DNA from: Larix kaempferi
Taxonomy: Eukaryota; Streptophyta; Pinopsida; Pinales; Pinaceae
DNA: 64,000 nt
Direction of reading: 5' to 3'
Assembly: GCA_027924585.1 (NCBI GenBank)
Contig: BSBM01000068.1
Coordinates: 7,422,501-7,486,500 of the forward strand
Part shown: piece by piece, positions 22,816 through 35,554 of the stretch
Position numbering within the stretch: position 1 is the stretch's first letter
Layout: each line of letters begins with the position of its first letter
Made by a program: the position numbers and the translations under genes
Notes under the pieces: model-generated
What the model was told of the DNA's origin: nothing
The model's input: the letters and a program-made list of their open reading frames with translations, nothing else
Database searches by the model: none

Positions 22816-25800
22816 AGGGTTATGGTTTAATTTTTATTTGACTAGACACTTTAGAGGTTAGAATTATGTGGTTATGATTATAGGGGTTAAGGGATATATA
22901 TCATTATGTGTTAGTATTTAGGAGTCTTAGGGGCTATCCTAGTTTAGGATTATAGTGGGACAAGCGTTATGGAGGTTAGTTGTACTAGGGACTAGGGATT
23001 GCAGTGGCTAGGGACTAATGGTCAAGGGTTTGGGGATTCAGATATAGAGGTCATGGATTTATGGTTAAAAGGATGAATATTTATATGTACATGAGGATAA
23101 TGCAAGTTAGTGATTTTGTTTAATAGTATATCTCTTAACCCTTTTGGTGAAGGAGAGAAGAGAGGGGTGAGGGAGGGAGGAGGGATTAGGTAGAGTGGAA
23201 GAGTGTGGGGGGAGGTCCCAAAATTAGAGGCAATCTCATCTTATTCAACAAAAATAGTGAATGAAAATAGTTTGGAACTTTTATGTCTAGGAATGGAAAT
23301 TAGATTTTATAGAGATAGAATCAACGCACGCGTGCATAGCAGTGGGTGCGCGCTTCTACATGTGTGCACATCTATGTGTGCACGCATTTTCACGTACGCG
23401 TGTATGGATTCAATTTTGTTTTGGCGCCCTTGTACGTTTGGTATTAGATTGAGATTGCCAAACCTTGAGGCTCGGTCTGATTTATGGTAGAACACATCAA
23501 ATGTTGTAACTTCACTAGTGCACTATTGATGAAATTGCACACACTTGTCGATATCTGTGTGCAGATTCTAAATATATATATTTTTAATAGATCTGTTGTT
23601 TTCTATTTTTAATTCATTTTTAATTGCACTCATGTCAAATTTGTAAAAAACATAGGTCGTTTATTTGGCCTATAAATTTTGATTGGCTTGCATATTTTGA
23701 AAACAGAAAAGAACCCGCACAAGAGTACAAGAATACCTACAAGCTAAAAAAAAAGTTGATTTATTATATTCAGACCATGATATGGTGGACCAACACTTGA
23801 CCATGTCGTTTTAAGGCTTCACTGACTTTCGTAATTTAAAAACAATATAAAATTAACTTTTAAAATTTTGGAAAAATAGCCTCGCACAATATTTTTTGCC
23901 TCTACATATTTTTATCCTCATAAATTGACAATTTACATAACAAACCGGCTGACCAACACAAACATGTGCATTATGTTTTAGAAGAAAAAATAACATACCA
24001 ATCTTAAAATGATGACATTTGGGGGTGGTTATACCACTTTTCCATAAATAAAATTTATATATTCCGGAAGGTGATCCGTTTTTCTACGTTTCATCTTTTT
24101 GCACCTAATTCGAAAAAGTTTTGTAGGTACCTCTAATAATTGATTTTAATGATAATATTTTTGTTTTTTCCAGCATGTCATTGCAACTGACATGTCATAA
24201 TTGGGTATCATTACCTTGCACTGGCCCACATAGATGTACACTTTCGCAATGTTTCTAAGATGTTACCCTTGAATATAAATCAATGGGAACCCTTAACTTC
24301 TATATGGCCAAATTTAACAATCCCAAAACATTGCTACAATATTAAATAACTCCATCTCCTTAGCCCTTAGCAACACAAGTTACTATTATCTTTTATAGAT
24401 GGACCCACCACATATCAATGCAAGTGTCATGATACTTTGTTAATATCATATGTGACCAGGGACTTACTAAAGAGAGGGATAGAAACATGCTTACAAATGG
24501 ACTCGAGAAGGTAGGTCCAAGGCTGGACCTTCCAACCTTATTATTTATCATAGGGACCTTGCACAATGTTGATAGGTGAAAATTTGGCAATGAGGAATTT
24601 TTGAATGCACTATCAAAGGAATGTGCACTCATTCCTTTTAAAATAACCACGATGTCATCCAAATAGTTAAATAGTTAAACATGCTTCCATAAAGTGTACC
24701 AAATAATAATTCGAGTGAATATGTATGCACTTTAGAAACTTGCACATGTTTTTTTGTTGTTGTAAGGTTCGAAAATTATATTAAACTAAAAACAAAGAAA
24801 TGTATAGAGCCAAATAATTGATATGCCATGTTTCAACATTGTTTTGAGGTACCCCAAACTCAACAAAGACTATCAATTTTCCAAAAAGAATCCATACTAG
24901 CTAGCAAAGCTATGCAAAATGTTGTTCAGAAAATTTTTGGTAGCAGATCCCCCATAGGCCAAGGGTTATGACCAGAGAACCCATGAACAAGAAAAAATTA
25001 AACCTAAGAAACCCATCCCGTAGTCTAAGACACCTAATCATCATCAGAAAGGGGAATCAAAGAGGGGCCGAAACCTGGATCCTTGCACTTCACCTCACTG
25101 CCGACCGTCGCAAGGCACCTCCAGAACAAGAGGTACGTGCTTGCGAGCATGTCAGGAAAGGGATTGATAAATGTATTTCCAGTGAAATATCACTCCAGAG
25201 CATCTAGATTTGTGTTGATATGGGTAGCTTCTGCTCGCTAAAACCTCCTTAGACCCTGACAACTAGCTTCCAAATTGGAAAGGTAGGCATCCATAGGGAG
25301 ATCATTTTCATCGTGAAGAGGTTGCCCCTGAAGGAAGTCCTCAATTTCCATTGATATCAAAGCTTTCACTGTCTAGTAGACCCCAAGAATATTCGTGTGA
25401 CAGGTCTCCCTTATGCAGGAAGACCCCGCATTTTCCACTATCCCAACAAATTCCGCCTCCATTTTCTCAGTGGATAGGAAAGTCTCTTTTTTCCTCACCC
25501 GATTTTCCAGGAAGGCAGTGTGGGTGCAAACTGACTCTGGAAGCTTGTTCTCGAAGAAAAATTGAACCCTTCCCATTTATTTCAGGTCCCGCGGCATGTG
25601 CCTACATTGTGGCCCATTGGTGGTCTTTTTCCTAGTAACCTTGATCCTTTCCATGGTGACTTTGTTGTCTAGAAGAATCCAGAGAGAGGAACCTTGTATT
25701 GATAGTTCCAATCTCACAAAAAGCGTATAGAACATATAAATAAGTTGATGAAGTTGCGGGTCACCGCAATTGCCATTTCTGGGCCGATGTTTGAGCTAAG

Positions 25801-25890
25801 TTCTCCACTTCCGGAGACATTGAATGAGCATATGGTGTGGGCACTCATTTCCTTTGCATCCAGGTTGGGCTGCCATGAAATATCGCATAA
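22816..25890. other. Unclassified non-coding stretch
   Basis: No recognisable gene. Contents by eye: G-rich sequence at 22850-23060, a purine tract at about 23145-23210, an alternating purine-pyrimidine patch at about 23320-23405, then AT-rich sequence to about 24960. From 24960 to 25890 the minus strand may be the downstream part of the LINE remnant, but no domain can be named. Open frames are all under 100 codons. Confidence 0.6.
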
Positions 25891-25899
25891 GCGAGAGAA

Positions 25900-27070
25900 C
25901 TAATCACGTATGGTATCGTCTGTGCACTCATGGTGATGATAGCCCATTAGATGAGGTTGACAGGGTTGGGCATTAAGATCTTGGGTTGATGGCTTCTCTC
26001 GTACACCACGCGCCATACTACATGGAACGACCATCCCATTTTGACATTCGTTAGGCATGTGGGATGATGTCGCCACCCTACTAGCACTCTCCATCAGGGG
26101 TGAAATCTTGATTATTAAGACAGTGGCATTCCTCTTTGAGAGCTTCTCTGCAATTGTATTCCCATAATTGATTGCACTCGTCCCTAAGATGATCCACTCC
26201 TGAGTTGGCTAGTCTATCCGCCAACTTATTGGATTCTCTTCTAACATGGTGGGTGACGATGACTAAGGAGCTATCAAAGTTGGAGGCAATCATTTCCATT
26301 TTGGATGCCAGACGCCAACTTGGATTTACTTTTCTTATTTTGGATCCATTGAGAATCTTGTTGATAATTTGGACCATCATATTTTCAACCACCAGCTTGG
26401 TGAAGTTCTCCTGCCGTGCTATGAGGATTCCTTTCAGCATTGCAAATAGGTCCACCGCATTATTATTATCTATCCCCATTGATCTTGCTAAAAATATGAT
26501 TATCCTGTTGTTGTGGTCTCTAAAAACACCTCCATATCCCGTAGGGCATGGTTTGCCTTTGCTTTCCCCGTTGAAGTTAAGTTTCATAAATCTAATGTTT
26601 AAGGGGGCCCAAGAATTTGGGCTTACAGGAGGGGTCCATATGGGGGGGGGGCGGTTATTGGGCATGTGCATTGGATGTAGGTTCCAGGCACGAACTATAT
26701 CCATGTCTTACGTAGATCCTTCCCAATACGAGGAGGGGTCATTAGGATGAGATGATTGTTTCTTGGATCTCCATTTGAATTTTCCTCCAACCTTGTGGGA
26801 GGGGGAGGCTAGAGTCATGAAAAATGTGGCAGTTCCTCTATTTCCAAAATTCCCAGAGTAGGAAGCTCGGGAAGAGTTTCCAGATTCTGTTCACAATGCT
26901 CCTGGAGGAGAGTTGATCCCACTAATTGGTTATGGTGTATTTGATGTTGGCTTGGTTGTGATCGGTTTGATGGAAAGTGCTTGCCCCATGATCCCACAAC
27001 TGTTTAGTGATTGGGCATGTGTTGAAGAGGTGCTCAAGATATTCCAGAGCTTCCCAAACAAGGTAGAAAC
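25900..27070 (-). pseudogene. LINE (non-LTR) ORF2 3' remnant: zinc-finger and RNase H region
   Basis: On the minus strand, from about 27065 to 26830 a broken frame reads like the zf-RVT domain found after plant LINE reverse transcriptases (HLFNTCPITKQLWDHG, RIWKLFPSFLLWEFWK). After stops, the frame 26704-26081 holds an RNase H-like (RVT_3) domain: MKLNFNGESKGKPCPTGYGG, FRDHNNRIIIFLARSMG, VVENMMVQIINKI, RRESNKLADRLAN. The first catalytic Asp of the F-D-G motif is Asn. The reverse transcriptase and endonuclease are absent, so this is a 5'-truncated copy, the usual outcome of LINE insertion. A short frame downstream (26094-25900) is probably its tail. Confidence 0.75.
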
Positions 27071-27299
27071 TTGTGCATGTTAGTAAGGTGTGCATGTTAT
27101 TTTGAACATAATTTTTTTTAAAGTAATTTTGTCATAACTTTTTACCTCAACATTTATTTATGGCATTTTTTAGCTTGTTGGAAATATCTTGAAGCTTTAC
27201 AATGATTATGTTATGATTTTTCTTATGTTTTTGCATAGACATTTTTTATTTCAAAAAATAAAAAGCAAATCTCTGAGCAATGATTGATACCTGAAACCA

Positions 27300-29130
27300 C
27301 CACATATCCCTCTAAATGAGATATTTCACCTCCAACAATGATACCGGTTCTCTTAGAAAGTTTTTCATGTGAGGGATGGGTCTTTGAGACTTAATTATTG
27401 TAAGGTGGGAGAGAAAATAAAATTAATCTCTAAATTATGTCTCTAGGGCTCATGGGCCACAAATGTGGCCTCAAACCACCACATGGGACCTATAAAGAGA
27501 ATATTTGGTTTCCAAATGGAATATGGCTTGTATTACAATACCTTGTAGAATAGGATGGGTCTTAAGGCCTTGACAAAGGGTTGAGGATGAAAATGAGGCG
27601 CTTAGGCCCTAGATGTACTACAAACCAAGACCACAAACCACAAAAGCATACCATCTATAGGAGATCATTGTCCTTAGATGAATTAGAAGGTTTTGTGCAC
27701 AGAGGATGGGTTTTAGGGCCTTGGCAATGGTTGGGGAGAAATCTAAGGAATTAGGTCCTAAACGAAGATTCTTAAACTAATGGGACACGATCAAGGCCTC
27801 GATCCACAACATGAACATGCTAAAGTGGATATTTTTCATACAAGTGGGATATAATGCAGTTAGGATATTTCATGGAATAGGAATGGGTCTCACTAGGGCC
27901 TTGACCATAGTTAAGGGATGAAAACAAGGGCCTTATACAATAAATGGATCTCCTAAACTCATTTTACATGAACATGACCTTAAAACATGACGTGGGCCTT
28001 TTAGAGGTTATTGTTGGCCTCTAATTGGAATATGATTCCATTGTGAGGTATTGCACTAGGGATGGGTATTAAGGCATTGGCCATGGTTAAGGGAGAAAAA
28101 TAAGGTCATTAGAACCTAGATGAAGAATTTAGAGATATATACCCATAAGTAATGCCATAGACCACATAACACGTCCTCAATAGGGTATCAATATCCTTAA
28201 GTGAGATATGGGTACTATTATGACCTTCTATGCATCGAGGATGGATCTTGGATATGTAACCATTATAAGGGGAAAATACATGGAATTAGACCATAAATGA
28301 ATATTCATTGGCTAATTGACCATGATCAAGGCCTTTAACCACAACATGGGCCCTCTAAGTGGGATCCTTGGAATACAAGTGGGATAGGGATTCCACTAGG
28401 AGTTTTTGCATAGTAGGGATGGGTCCTACGCACTTTACCTAAATTATTCTTATAGGTCTTATGGACAGAAAGGATTCCTCAAATCACCACTAAAACTCTC
28501 TAGAAAGGATCATTGTCCTTGCGTGTGATATAGGTACCTTTAAGAGGTTTTACAAAAAAGGGACGGGCCTCAATATTTGGCCCAAAATTAAGCTTCTATG
28601 GCTCTGGTCCCTTAATTAGGCCTCAAACCACATCAAAAACCTATATCATTGGAATCTTGGTGGATATGGGAATCATTAAGATATTTTTCATTTTAGAATG
28701 AGCCTTAGAACCTTGACCATAGTTGATAGAGGAAAACAAGATTCATATGATATAAATTAATATTCTAGGGCTCATAATCCATTAATGACACCTTGAACCA
28801 CCACAAAAATCTCTAGACATAGTATTTACCATCCAAATGAGATATGGGTGTTATTGAAATGTTCTAGACATGCCTCAGGACCTTGAACATGGTTGTGGGA
28901 GAAATTAAAGGTACTTGAGACCTAAGTAAAGATTTTAATTAGGCTTATGGACAAGGAATGAGTCCTTGAATAACTACATATTTCCTTTAAAGCATATATT
29001 TTTCCTCCAATTGAGATATGGGTGCCATTAAAAGGTTTTTTGCTGCAAGGATGGGTCTCAAGGTCTTGACCATGGTGAAGGGAGAACCACAATCTCATTA
29101 AATTTAAAATAATAAGGAACAACTTATACA
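27300..29130. repeat. Degenerate satellite array, about 177 bp period
   Basis: The phrase GGATGGGTCT followed by a GCCTTGACCATGG-like run recurs at about 27374, 27551, 27703, 27877, 28055, 28239, 28417, 28560, 28695, 28870 and 29048. Most spacings are 174-184 bp, and three are shorter (152, 143, 135) because of deletions. Other monomer landmarks keep the same order: CTTAGACCTA, CAAACCACCACATG, GAGATATGGGT. Ten to eleven monomers are visible and strongly diverged. There is no coding content. Confidence 0.8.
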
Positions 29131-29139
29131 TAAAAACTT

Positions 29140-29420
29140 TGGATTTTAATTCTAAGAGCATCAATATCAATCTTTCTAAAGTGCAAAATTGGATATTATA
29201 AATGTCAATATTGGTTTACGAAAGTGTGATTTTCAATTTATAAAGTGTGAATTTTAAGTAATTTAAAATCCCAAAAGTACAAATTTTGATTCCCAAAGTG
29301 CAACTTTTTATTCCAAAAGTGTGATTTTCAATTCCAAAAAGGTGAATTTTGAAATACAAAAGTATACAATTTTGATTCCAAAAGTGTCAATATGATCTAA
29401 TTTCTACATTGTTTATTTAC
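29140..29420. repeat. Short AAAGTGTGATTTTCAA-type repeats
   Basis: An AT-rich block of imperfect ~20-25 bp units around AAAGTGTGAWTTTCAATT. Its start (CAATATCAATCTTTCTAAAG) matches 36112-36140 in the same orientation. The decayed transposase-like gene copy at 29640-36075 therefore has the same repeat family on both sides. Confidence 0.6.
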
Positions 29421-29639
29421 ATTTCAATATTTTCAATTTTCCTAATGTGTATATAATATGAGTCTCAATTCAAGAAAATATATAGTTTTTAACATTTTAT
29501 TTTTGTACGTGCATGCATAATATCACTATGACACCCATTGTTGAATATATCAAGGCTAAAGAGATGCAGTGAAATGAAAATAAATAATAATGATGATTTC
29601 ATTCGAGAGTTGTTTTATTTCATAAATATATAAGACAAC

Positions 29640-31295
29640 ATGACCCAAATAAGGTCATATTGATCAACATCACTCCCACTCTTAACATTATTGTATAAAT
29701 GTACTATTGTTGTGCCTTAATTGTTGCAAGTCCCTTTTTATTTATTATATTCTCTCTCATGTCCATCATTCCCTTGACGATTCCCATGTGATTCTATTAA
29801 CATCAATACGCACATTTTACTCCAAACCAACCGCCTATTGTTTATTTAAACACTTTTTATGCAAATACTTGTTTACCTTTGACGTTCCACATGGATTCCA
29901 CCATTGAACCTATAACTTGTAAGACTCAATAATAACATCTCGACCTCAGTAAACACCTCCCCTTTCCCTACCCAACCACTTCGCACAATCTTGATATAGT
30001 GATTGTAATAAAAGCAATTTCCCCTCTGCAAGACCGTCCTTTAGAGATAATGGATCTCTAGGCTTGTTACATAGAGGTCCAATGTAGAAATCCTTGATTG
30101 TAGGGACATTTTTCCTCATGTACATTTCTATAACTTGATTTGCATCAATTGTAGGATGATTTGTTCTTATTTCATGCATTGTCTATACCTAGAAATTAGT
30201 TGTTGAGTGTTCAATCCTTAGAAATGAAATGTTTAAGGATTTATATATAGTCTCCCAATAAACTATCTTGGGATGCCAATATTGTTACCCTCCCTTATTA
30301 ATCCCTTTATTCCATAGTAAAATATATGTTTGTAACCCTTTTTTCTAACCATTATGAAAATAATGCCACTTATTAATAGCATATCATAACTTTTCATCAT
30401 GAATCAATTCTTTATATTGCATAACTAGCCTACAATCAATAAACTTGAATTTAAATACCTAGCATCCTATTATACTAGTTATCTTGAAGTTGCTTTCCAA
30501 AAGGTTTGGTTGAATAAATTACTTGAAGTAAAAGAAATATCAATTAAATATAGGACATAGGAATTGTGGTCCTCACATGTCCTATAAGTGTCCATCATCC
30601 ATTACAATTAAAATAATCATTTTTTCTTTAACTAAGCTAATAATCTCCCATAAGTTCCATCTATGTATTCATGTGTGTTTCCTGTGAGGAGGAAACCAAA
30701 TTCAACAGCGGCAAACACCCCCCTTGATGTTAAAAGGGATACAAATGAAAAAGCATATTAAATTTTGTTATTCAATGTACAAATGATTCATTTACAACAA
30801 TAATATTGGTGACAATTTTTTATTTGACCTACAAAAGTTTGTATGATCAACAATTATCTTAGGTACTTTCATATCATATTCCCTATAAAACAAACACTTT
30901 TCATATGACTTCAATTATAATAGAGTTTCATGCAATGGGTGGATGGAATTTACTCTCTTCTAAAAAAATCCACATTGATCCACTAATGGTTCTTCAAGAT
31001 CCTTTAAACATTTAGAAAATGAATTCACAATGAGATTTGAATCGATCTCCAAAAACGAAATACTGAAGTGGCCAAATCCCATAATATTGTGTGCATGTGT
31101 AAGCATACTAGTCAAAGAAATGGTGAGGTTCATGACATTACTAATTCCCTTTTCATTCTTAACCAATTTTTGGTATATAGTATGTATGGAGACAATTATC
31201 ATGGATTGTTTGAAATACTCACAACTATTCATTAGTGGTGGCCCTAATCTTGTTGATGTTTGAAGTACAATCATTACACCTTGCAAAGAAGTTTT
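29640..31295 (-). pseudogene. DUF7869-like transposase-type gene, decayed copy 1 (C-terminal part)
   Basis: On the minus strand this parallels the gene at 39840-43413. The frame 31364-30960 matches it (QGVMIVLQ, ISNVMNLTISLTSMLTHAHN, GFGHFSISFLEI, LEEPLVDQ). Downstream the DUF7869-type motif is ruined: the LLLQMDNC equivalent has a stop and substitutions, and the G-H-T-H equivalent near 30690 is changed. The last part (IKDFYIGPLCNKPRDP, 30179-29946) matches the C-terminal tail of the other copy. A copia element splits the gene at 31296, and the rest is at 35555-36075. The copy is clearly dead. Confidence 0.7.
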
Positions 31296-31753
31296 TGTTC
31301 GGGTACACAGGGTACTACCAAAGGACCGAACACCAAGAGCAACCACTTCACACAAACAGATCATAGATCAACACACCGATGTTTTGACGTGGTTTAAACC
31401 CTCTTGAGGGAAACACTCCACGGCCCTGGCCAAATAGCTTCTATGGGACAATTTATTATGCAAAGAAAGAAAGTTACAAATGAGCTTCTCATAATTGATC
31501 AACTAAACAATGACCCTCCATGATCTTTAAATAGAGATCATGGACCAATCGGGTGTTAAGCCACGAATCAAGGTTAGGTATGATCTAAGAGAAGTTGAGC
31601 CATTGAATCACTCTATGTCGGGAACATATCGTGACCGTCGGATTAAGTATTTACAAATGCACACTAATGCATACTAAAGAAACACACTATCCCTAACGGA
31701 TATATTACACAAGTTGATCTTAACTAACTCCTAAGTGTCTAAATATCCTAACA
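31296..31753 (-). repeat. 3' LTR of the copia deletion derivative
   Basis: 458 bp; on the plus strand it starts TGTTCGGGTACACAGGG and ends TATCCTAACA. On the minus strand a CTATTTAAAG box near 31527-31540 could serve as a TATA element. The sequence next to it inside the element (31754-31762) reads AAGGGGGGA on the minus strand, a polypurine tract. Confidence 0.9.
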
Positions 31754-31762
31754 TCCCCCCTT
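31754..31762 (-). other. Polypurine tract of the copia derivative
   Basis: AAGGGGGGA on the minus strand, directly next to the 3' LTR, as needed for plus-strand DNA priming. Confidence 0.75.
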
Positions 31763-31859
31763 AAGAACAACTTGGGATAGGATTGAAGGATTTACAAAAG
31801 TGACACTCTTGTAATGCTTTAGTGGGGGTGCGATTCACTATGTAATTTGCACAATTAAT

Positions 31860-33870
31860 GGCTTCAGTGCAAAATTGAAGACTTAGTCCCTTAGATTGGA
31901 TCATACAATTAGCCATTTCTTTTAAAGTGCAGTTCTTCCGCTCAGCTACACCATTTTGTTATGGTGTATATGGAACAATGTGCTATTGTTGGATGCCTTG
32001 TTCAGTGCAGAAAGTAGTGAACTTTTTGTTAACATATTCTCCTCCATTGTCAGATCTTAACTTAATAATTTGATGACCAGATTGTTTTTCAACAAGGGCC
32101 TTGTAGGCCAAGAACATGCTAAATACTTCGCTCTTAAGTTTTAGGAAATAAACCCAAGTGCGTCTGGTGTAATCATCAATGAAAGTTAAGAAATATTTGA
32201 AACCAGAAAATGAAGCAGATGGAAGAGGACCACACAAGCTACTATGCACAAGCTTCAAGGGAACCGAGGCGTGCTAAGAGGTACATTTGTCAAAACTGTC
32301 CTGATGATGTTTTTCGAGTACACAACCGGAACAAACACCATCTCTGCAAAATACCATCGGAAGACCTGTCACCATATTTTCTTTACATAGTTTTTGCAAT
32401 GAGCGATAATTTAAGTGACCAAATCACTCATGCCAAAGTTTGCTCAAGTTATCACTATGAGCAACAAAAATTGAAGGGAAAGGTGATGACCTAAAGTTGT
32501 TAAACTTTTACAACCTGGTAATATCATCAACAATTCTGGTAGCTAGGACCTGTTGAGGATCTTTAAAATCCTTGATTACAACTCGGTGAGGTGTAAAGGT
32601 CATAGTTTTACCTTCACTAGAATGAGTGATCTGATAGACTGATAACAAATTGCAGGAAATTCTTGGAACACATAGTACATCACTAAAATGACCATTATCT
32701 ATTGGAACTGTTCCAACTCCTACAACACTTAGATATCTATCATCACCAACAAATATTTGTTTGGTGTTACATTCATGCATAGTAGAAAAGATGGATTGAT
32801 CCTTAGCCATATAATAAGATGCTCCAGAATCAACGAGCCATTCATTTGAAGTAGAAAAAGAAGATGCATTATAAGAATAACCAGAAGCACAAAGTGCATG
32901 TCCATGAGAGGCAGATTCTGAAGGCAAATCTAGGCTGATATCGTGCTTCTTCATTGTTGCTTCCAAGGCTGCCATCTTCTTGAAACACTTAGATTCATCA
33001 TGATTATCTTTCTCGCAATAGTTGCAATGACGCTCAGTCTTCTTGCCTTTTGGCTTGGATCCTTTTTCATTTTTTAAATAAGGAGCTGACTGAGAGGGTT
33101 TTGGACTCTTGTTTGACTTATTATTGCAAAAAATTTGTTTCTTGGGAGGCTTGGACTTTTCTTTCTATTGGGACAATAAGGCTTTCCCAGATGTATATGC
33201 ATTGTTGATTATTCCAAGATGAGTGAGTTTATCTTGCTCTCTAATTAAGGAATCACAAAAGGATTCAAGACTAGGCTCTTGATAGCTAGCTTCATTCAAG
33301 GATTCTTTCATGGAGTAAAATGTAGATAAAAAAATAGAATATGCAGGTCCAAGTTTAGAAAGAATATGATAAATATATTGTTTGTCTTCCCTCTTAATCT
33401 TACATTCTGCACATAAGAGTTTAAGAGTTTTATACATAGATAAATAATCTTGAATGCATGAAAAGTCACTTGGATTTAAAGAAATCAACTCATTTTCGAG
33501 TTGGTGACTTCGAATTTCATTGTGTTTACCAAACACAGATTCCAACTTGTCCCAAGCAGTATCAGGTTCATCAATTCCATATATGTGGAATCGCAAATCA
33601 GTAGAGATTGACATCCCAATCAATCCACGAGCTTCGTCACATCTATTTTCCCATTTTATTTTCTTATCATCATCAGTGGGTTATGTTTCTTTCCCTGAGG
33701 TAATTCTGAAAAGTCCCTACTTCGTAGAACATCCTCCATACGAGATTTCCATCAGAAATAGTTGGAACTGTTAAGTAGAATGTCACAAGGGGCGGCCATA
33801 TTTGTAAATTAATGGCTGCAACAGTAGCAACCAATAGTCTAGATGCGAAGAGCTCAAAAAAATAGGCGGT
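31860..33870 (-). pseudogene. gag-protease-integrase remnant of the copia derivative
   Basis: Minus strand. Gag (about 33870-33165, open from 33623) shows the UBN2/copia type core (AWDKLESVFGKHNE, ELISLNPSDFSCIQDYLSMY). Next is a CCHC knuckle near 33020 (CNYCEKDNHDESKC). Protease lies in 32975-32508 with WLVDSGASYYM, where the usual His after the active site is Tyr. The pre-integrase zinc region follows near 32400. The integrase core lies in 32258-31983, with FIDDYTRRTWVYFLK and LRSDNGGEYVN visible, then a stop, then the Glu region (NGVAERKN) in frame. Coding similarity ends at about 31860. Nothing of RT is present. Confidence 0.82.
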
Positions 33871-35084
33871 TTAAAAAAAAATGGCACTGAAAACTGACTT
33901 TGGATGATGAAGTTATGCTTGAACAAAGAAAATGCTGAAGATGTCCCAAATAGTGACGTGGCACATAGAAAATGATCAGCTTAAAAAAAGGACCCCCCTC
34001 TTCCCAGGATGAACCTTTTACAATCACTTTATAAAAACGTTGCTTGAAGTGAATCACTTTTGTAAAATAAGTGATTTCACTTTTACAATGATATTACTTT
34101 TAAATAGTGCAACAATAAGAAGGAACTTAAGTGACTTACTTTTCATTTTCATTTTTTTATTATTTAAGTGAGATGCACTTTTACAATAAAGTAACTTGAA
34201 AATAGAAATTGCATGCACTTTTTATTTTAAAAGTAACTTCCTAAGACTTGAACTCAAGACCTATTAAGGAATAAAGCAACTTTGAACCAAGTGAGCTAGA
34301 TTAAAAGGTATGTAAAATATGGGAATGAGGAAGGGGGCTTTTTTTTTATTCATCTTGCTCGGTTTGTGTGCTTGCCCTTTTTCCTGCAAAACATTGAACA
34401 AGCCTTTGAACCTCTTGACTCATAAATGAAAAAAGGGGATGGTAGTCACACAAACCCAGAGTTAAGACCCCTTTGAGGCATGCAAAGGCTATTTCGCCGA
34501 CACCTAAATAAAGTTAATTTGTGATGGTCCTTTAGGCCAATAGGCTATATTCCTTCTAAACTAAATATATACCACCTCTGGTTTGGCCCACGCAACACAA
34601 CTAAGTGTTGGATAAGTTCCAATGGTATCCAAAATGCCAAATATTTAAGTCAGGAGTGGAGCCCCATTCCAGCGAATTCTAACGACAACTTATGATAGGC
34701 TGCTAGCTGTCTCGGATAGGCCCCGCACTAGAATCTCTACTGAAGAAAGAAGTAGCTTGCAAGAGAGATGTTCGCTTCGCTGGAGCCTAGACACCACCTT
34801 TCCAGTATATAGTTTGACTTAACTAGCATATCTACGTTATTAGCCTGACACCACAAATCGAAACAAAAAAACTTTAGATCTGATGAAATACGCATTTTTG
34901 AAGCAACCGGGAACCATTTTAGATCAAACGAAAACTATTTCCCAATGGAAACGACACTCTGGATGCAATGGAACACCTTCCATAAACTAGAAATGCACAG
35001 AAATACTAGAACTAGAAACCTTTTCGAGTTTCAGAAACATCAGTTCAAGATCTAGATCATAACCAGAAGCATCACTTCATAAAA

Positions 35085-35096
35085 GGTCTGATACCA
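35085..35096 (-). other. Primer binding site, initiator-Met tRNA
   Basis: TGGTATCAGACC on the minus strand, immediately next to the 5' LTR (35097-35554). It matches the initiator methionine tRNA 3' end, as is usual for plant copia elements. Confidence 0.85.
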
Positions 35097-35554
35097 TGTT
35101 CGGGTACATAGGGTACTACCAAAGGACCGAACACCAAGAGAAACCACTTCACACAAATAGATCGCAGATCAACACACCGATGTTTTGACGTGGTTTAAAC
35201 CCTCTTCAGGGAAACACTCCACGGCCCTGGCCAAATAGCTTCTACGGGACAATTTATTATGCAAAGAAAGAAAGTTACAAATGAGTTTCTCATAATCGAT
35301 CAACTAAACAATGACCCTCCATTCTCTTTAAATAGAGATCATGGACCAATCGGGTGTTAAGCCACGGATCAAGGTTAGATATGATCTAAGAGAAGTTGAG
35401 CCATCGGATCACTCTATATCGGGAACATATCGTGACCGTCAGATTAAGTATTTACAAATGCATACTAATGCATACTAAAGAAACACACTATCCCTAACAG
35501 ATATATTACACAAGTTGATCTTAACTAACTCCTAAGTGTCTAAATATCCTAACA
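35097..35554 (-). repeat. 5' LTR of the copia deletion derivative
   Basis: 458 bp, identical in length to 31296-31753 and very similar in sequence. It is followed by ATTTT, the imperfect partner of GTTTT left of 31296. Confidence 0.9.

Larger units (their letters stand above)
31296..35554 (-). mobile_element. Ty1/copia retrotransposon, deletion derivative
   Basis: 4259 bp on the minus strand, inserted in the copy 1 transposase-like gene. LTRs at 31296-31753 and 35097-35554 are both 458 bp, start TGTTCGGGTAC and end CCTAACA. Flanking bases are GTTTT and ATTTT, a 5 bp duplication with one change. A primer site and a polypurine tract are present. The internal part has gag, a zinc knuckle, protease and most of integrase. 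Integrase then breaks off just after an NRTPTKAL motif and runs almost directly into the 3' LTR, so reverse transcriptase and RNase H are gone. The LTRs differ at only a few positions by eye, making it younger than the gene it interrupts. Confidence 0.9.

Noticed and set aside
22335-22841. Asp-rich 168-codon frame starting in the 3' LTR
   Set aside because: It starts inside the gypsy LTR and reads through the GAT array; it is not a gene.
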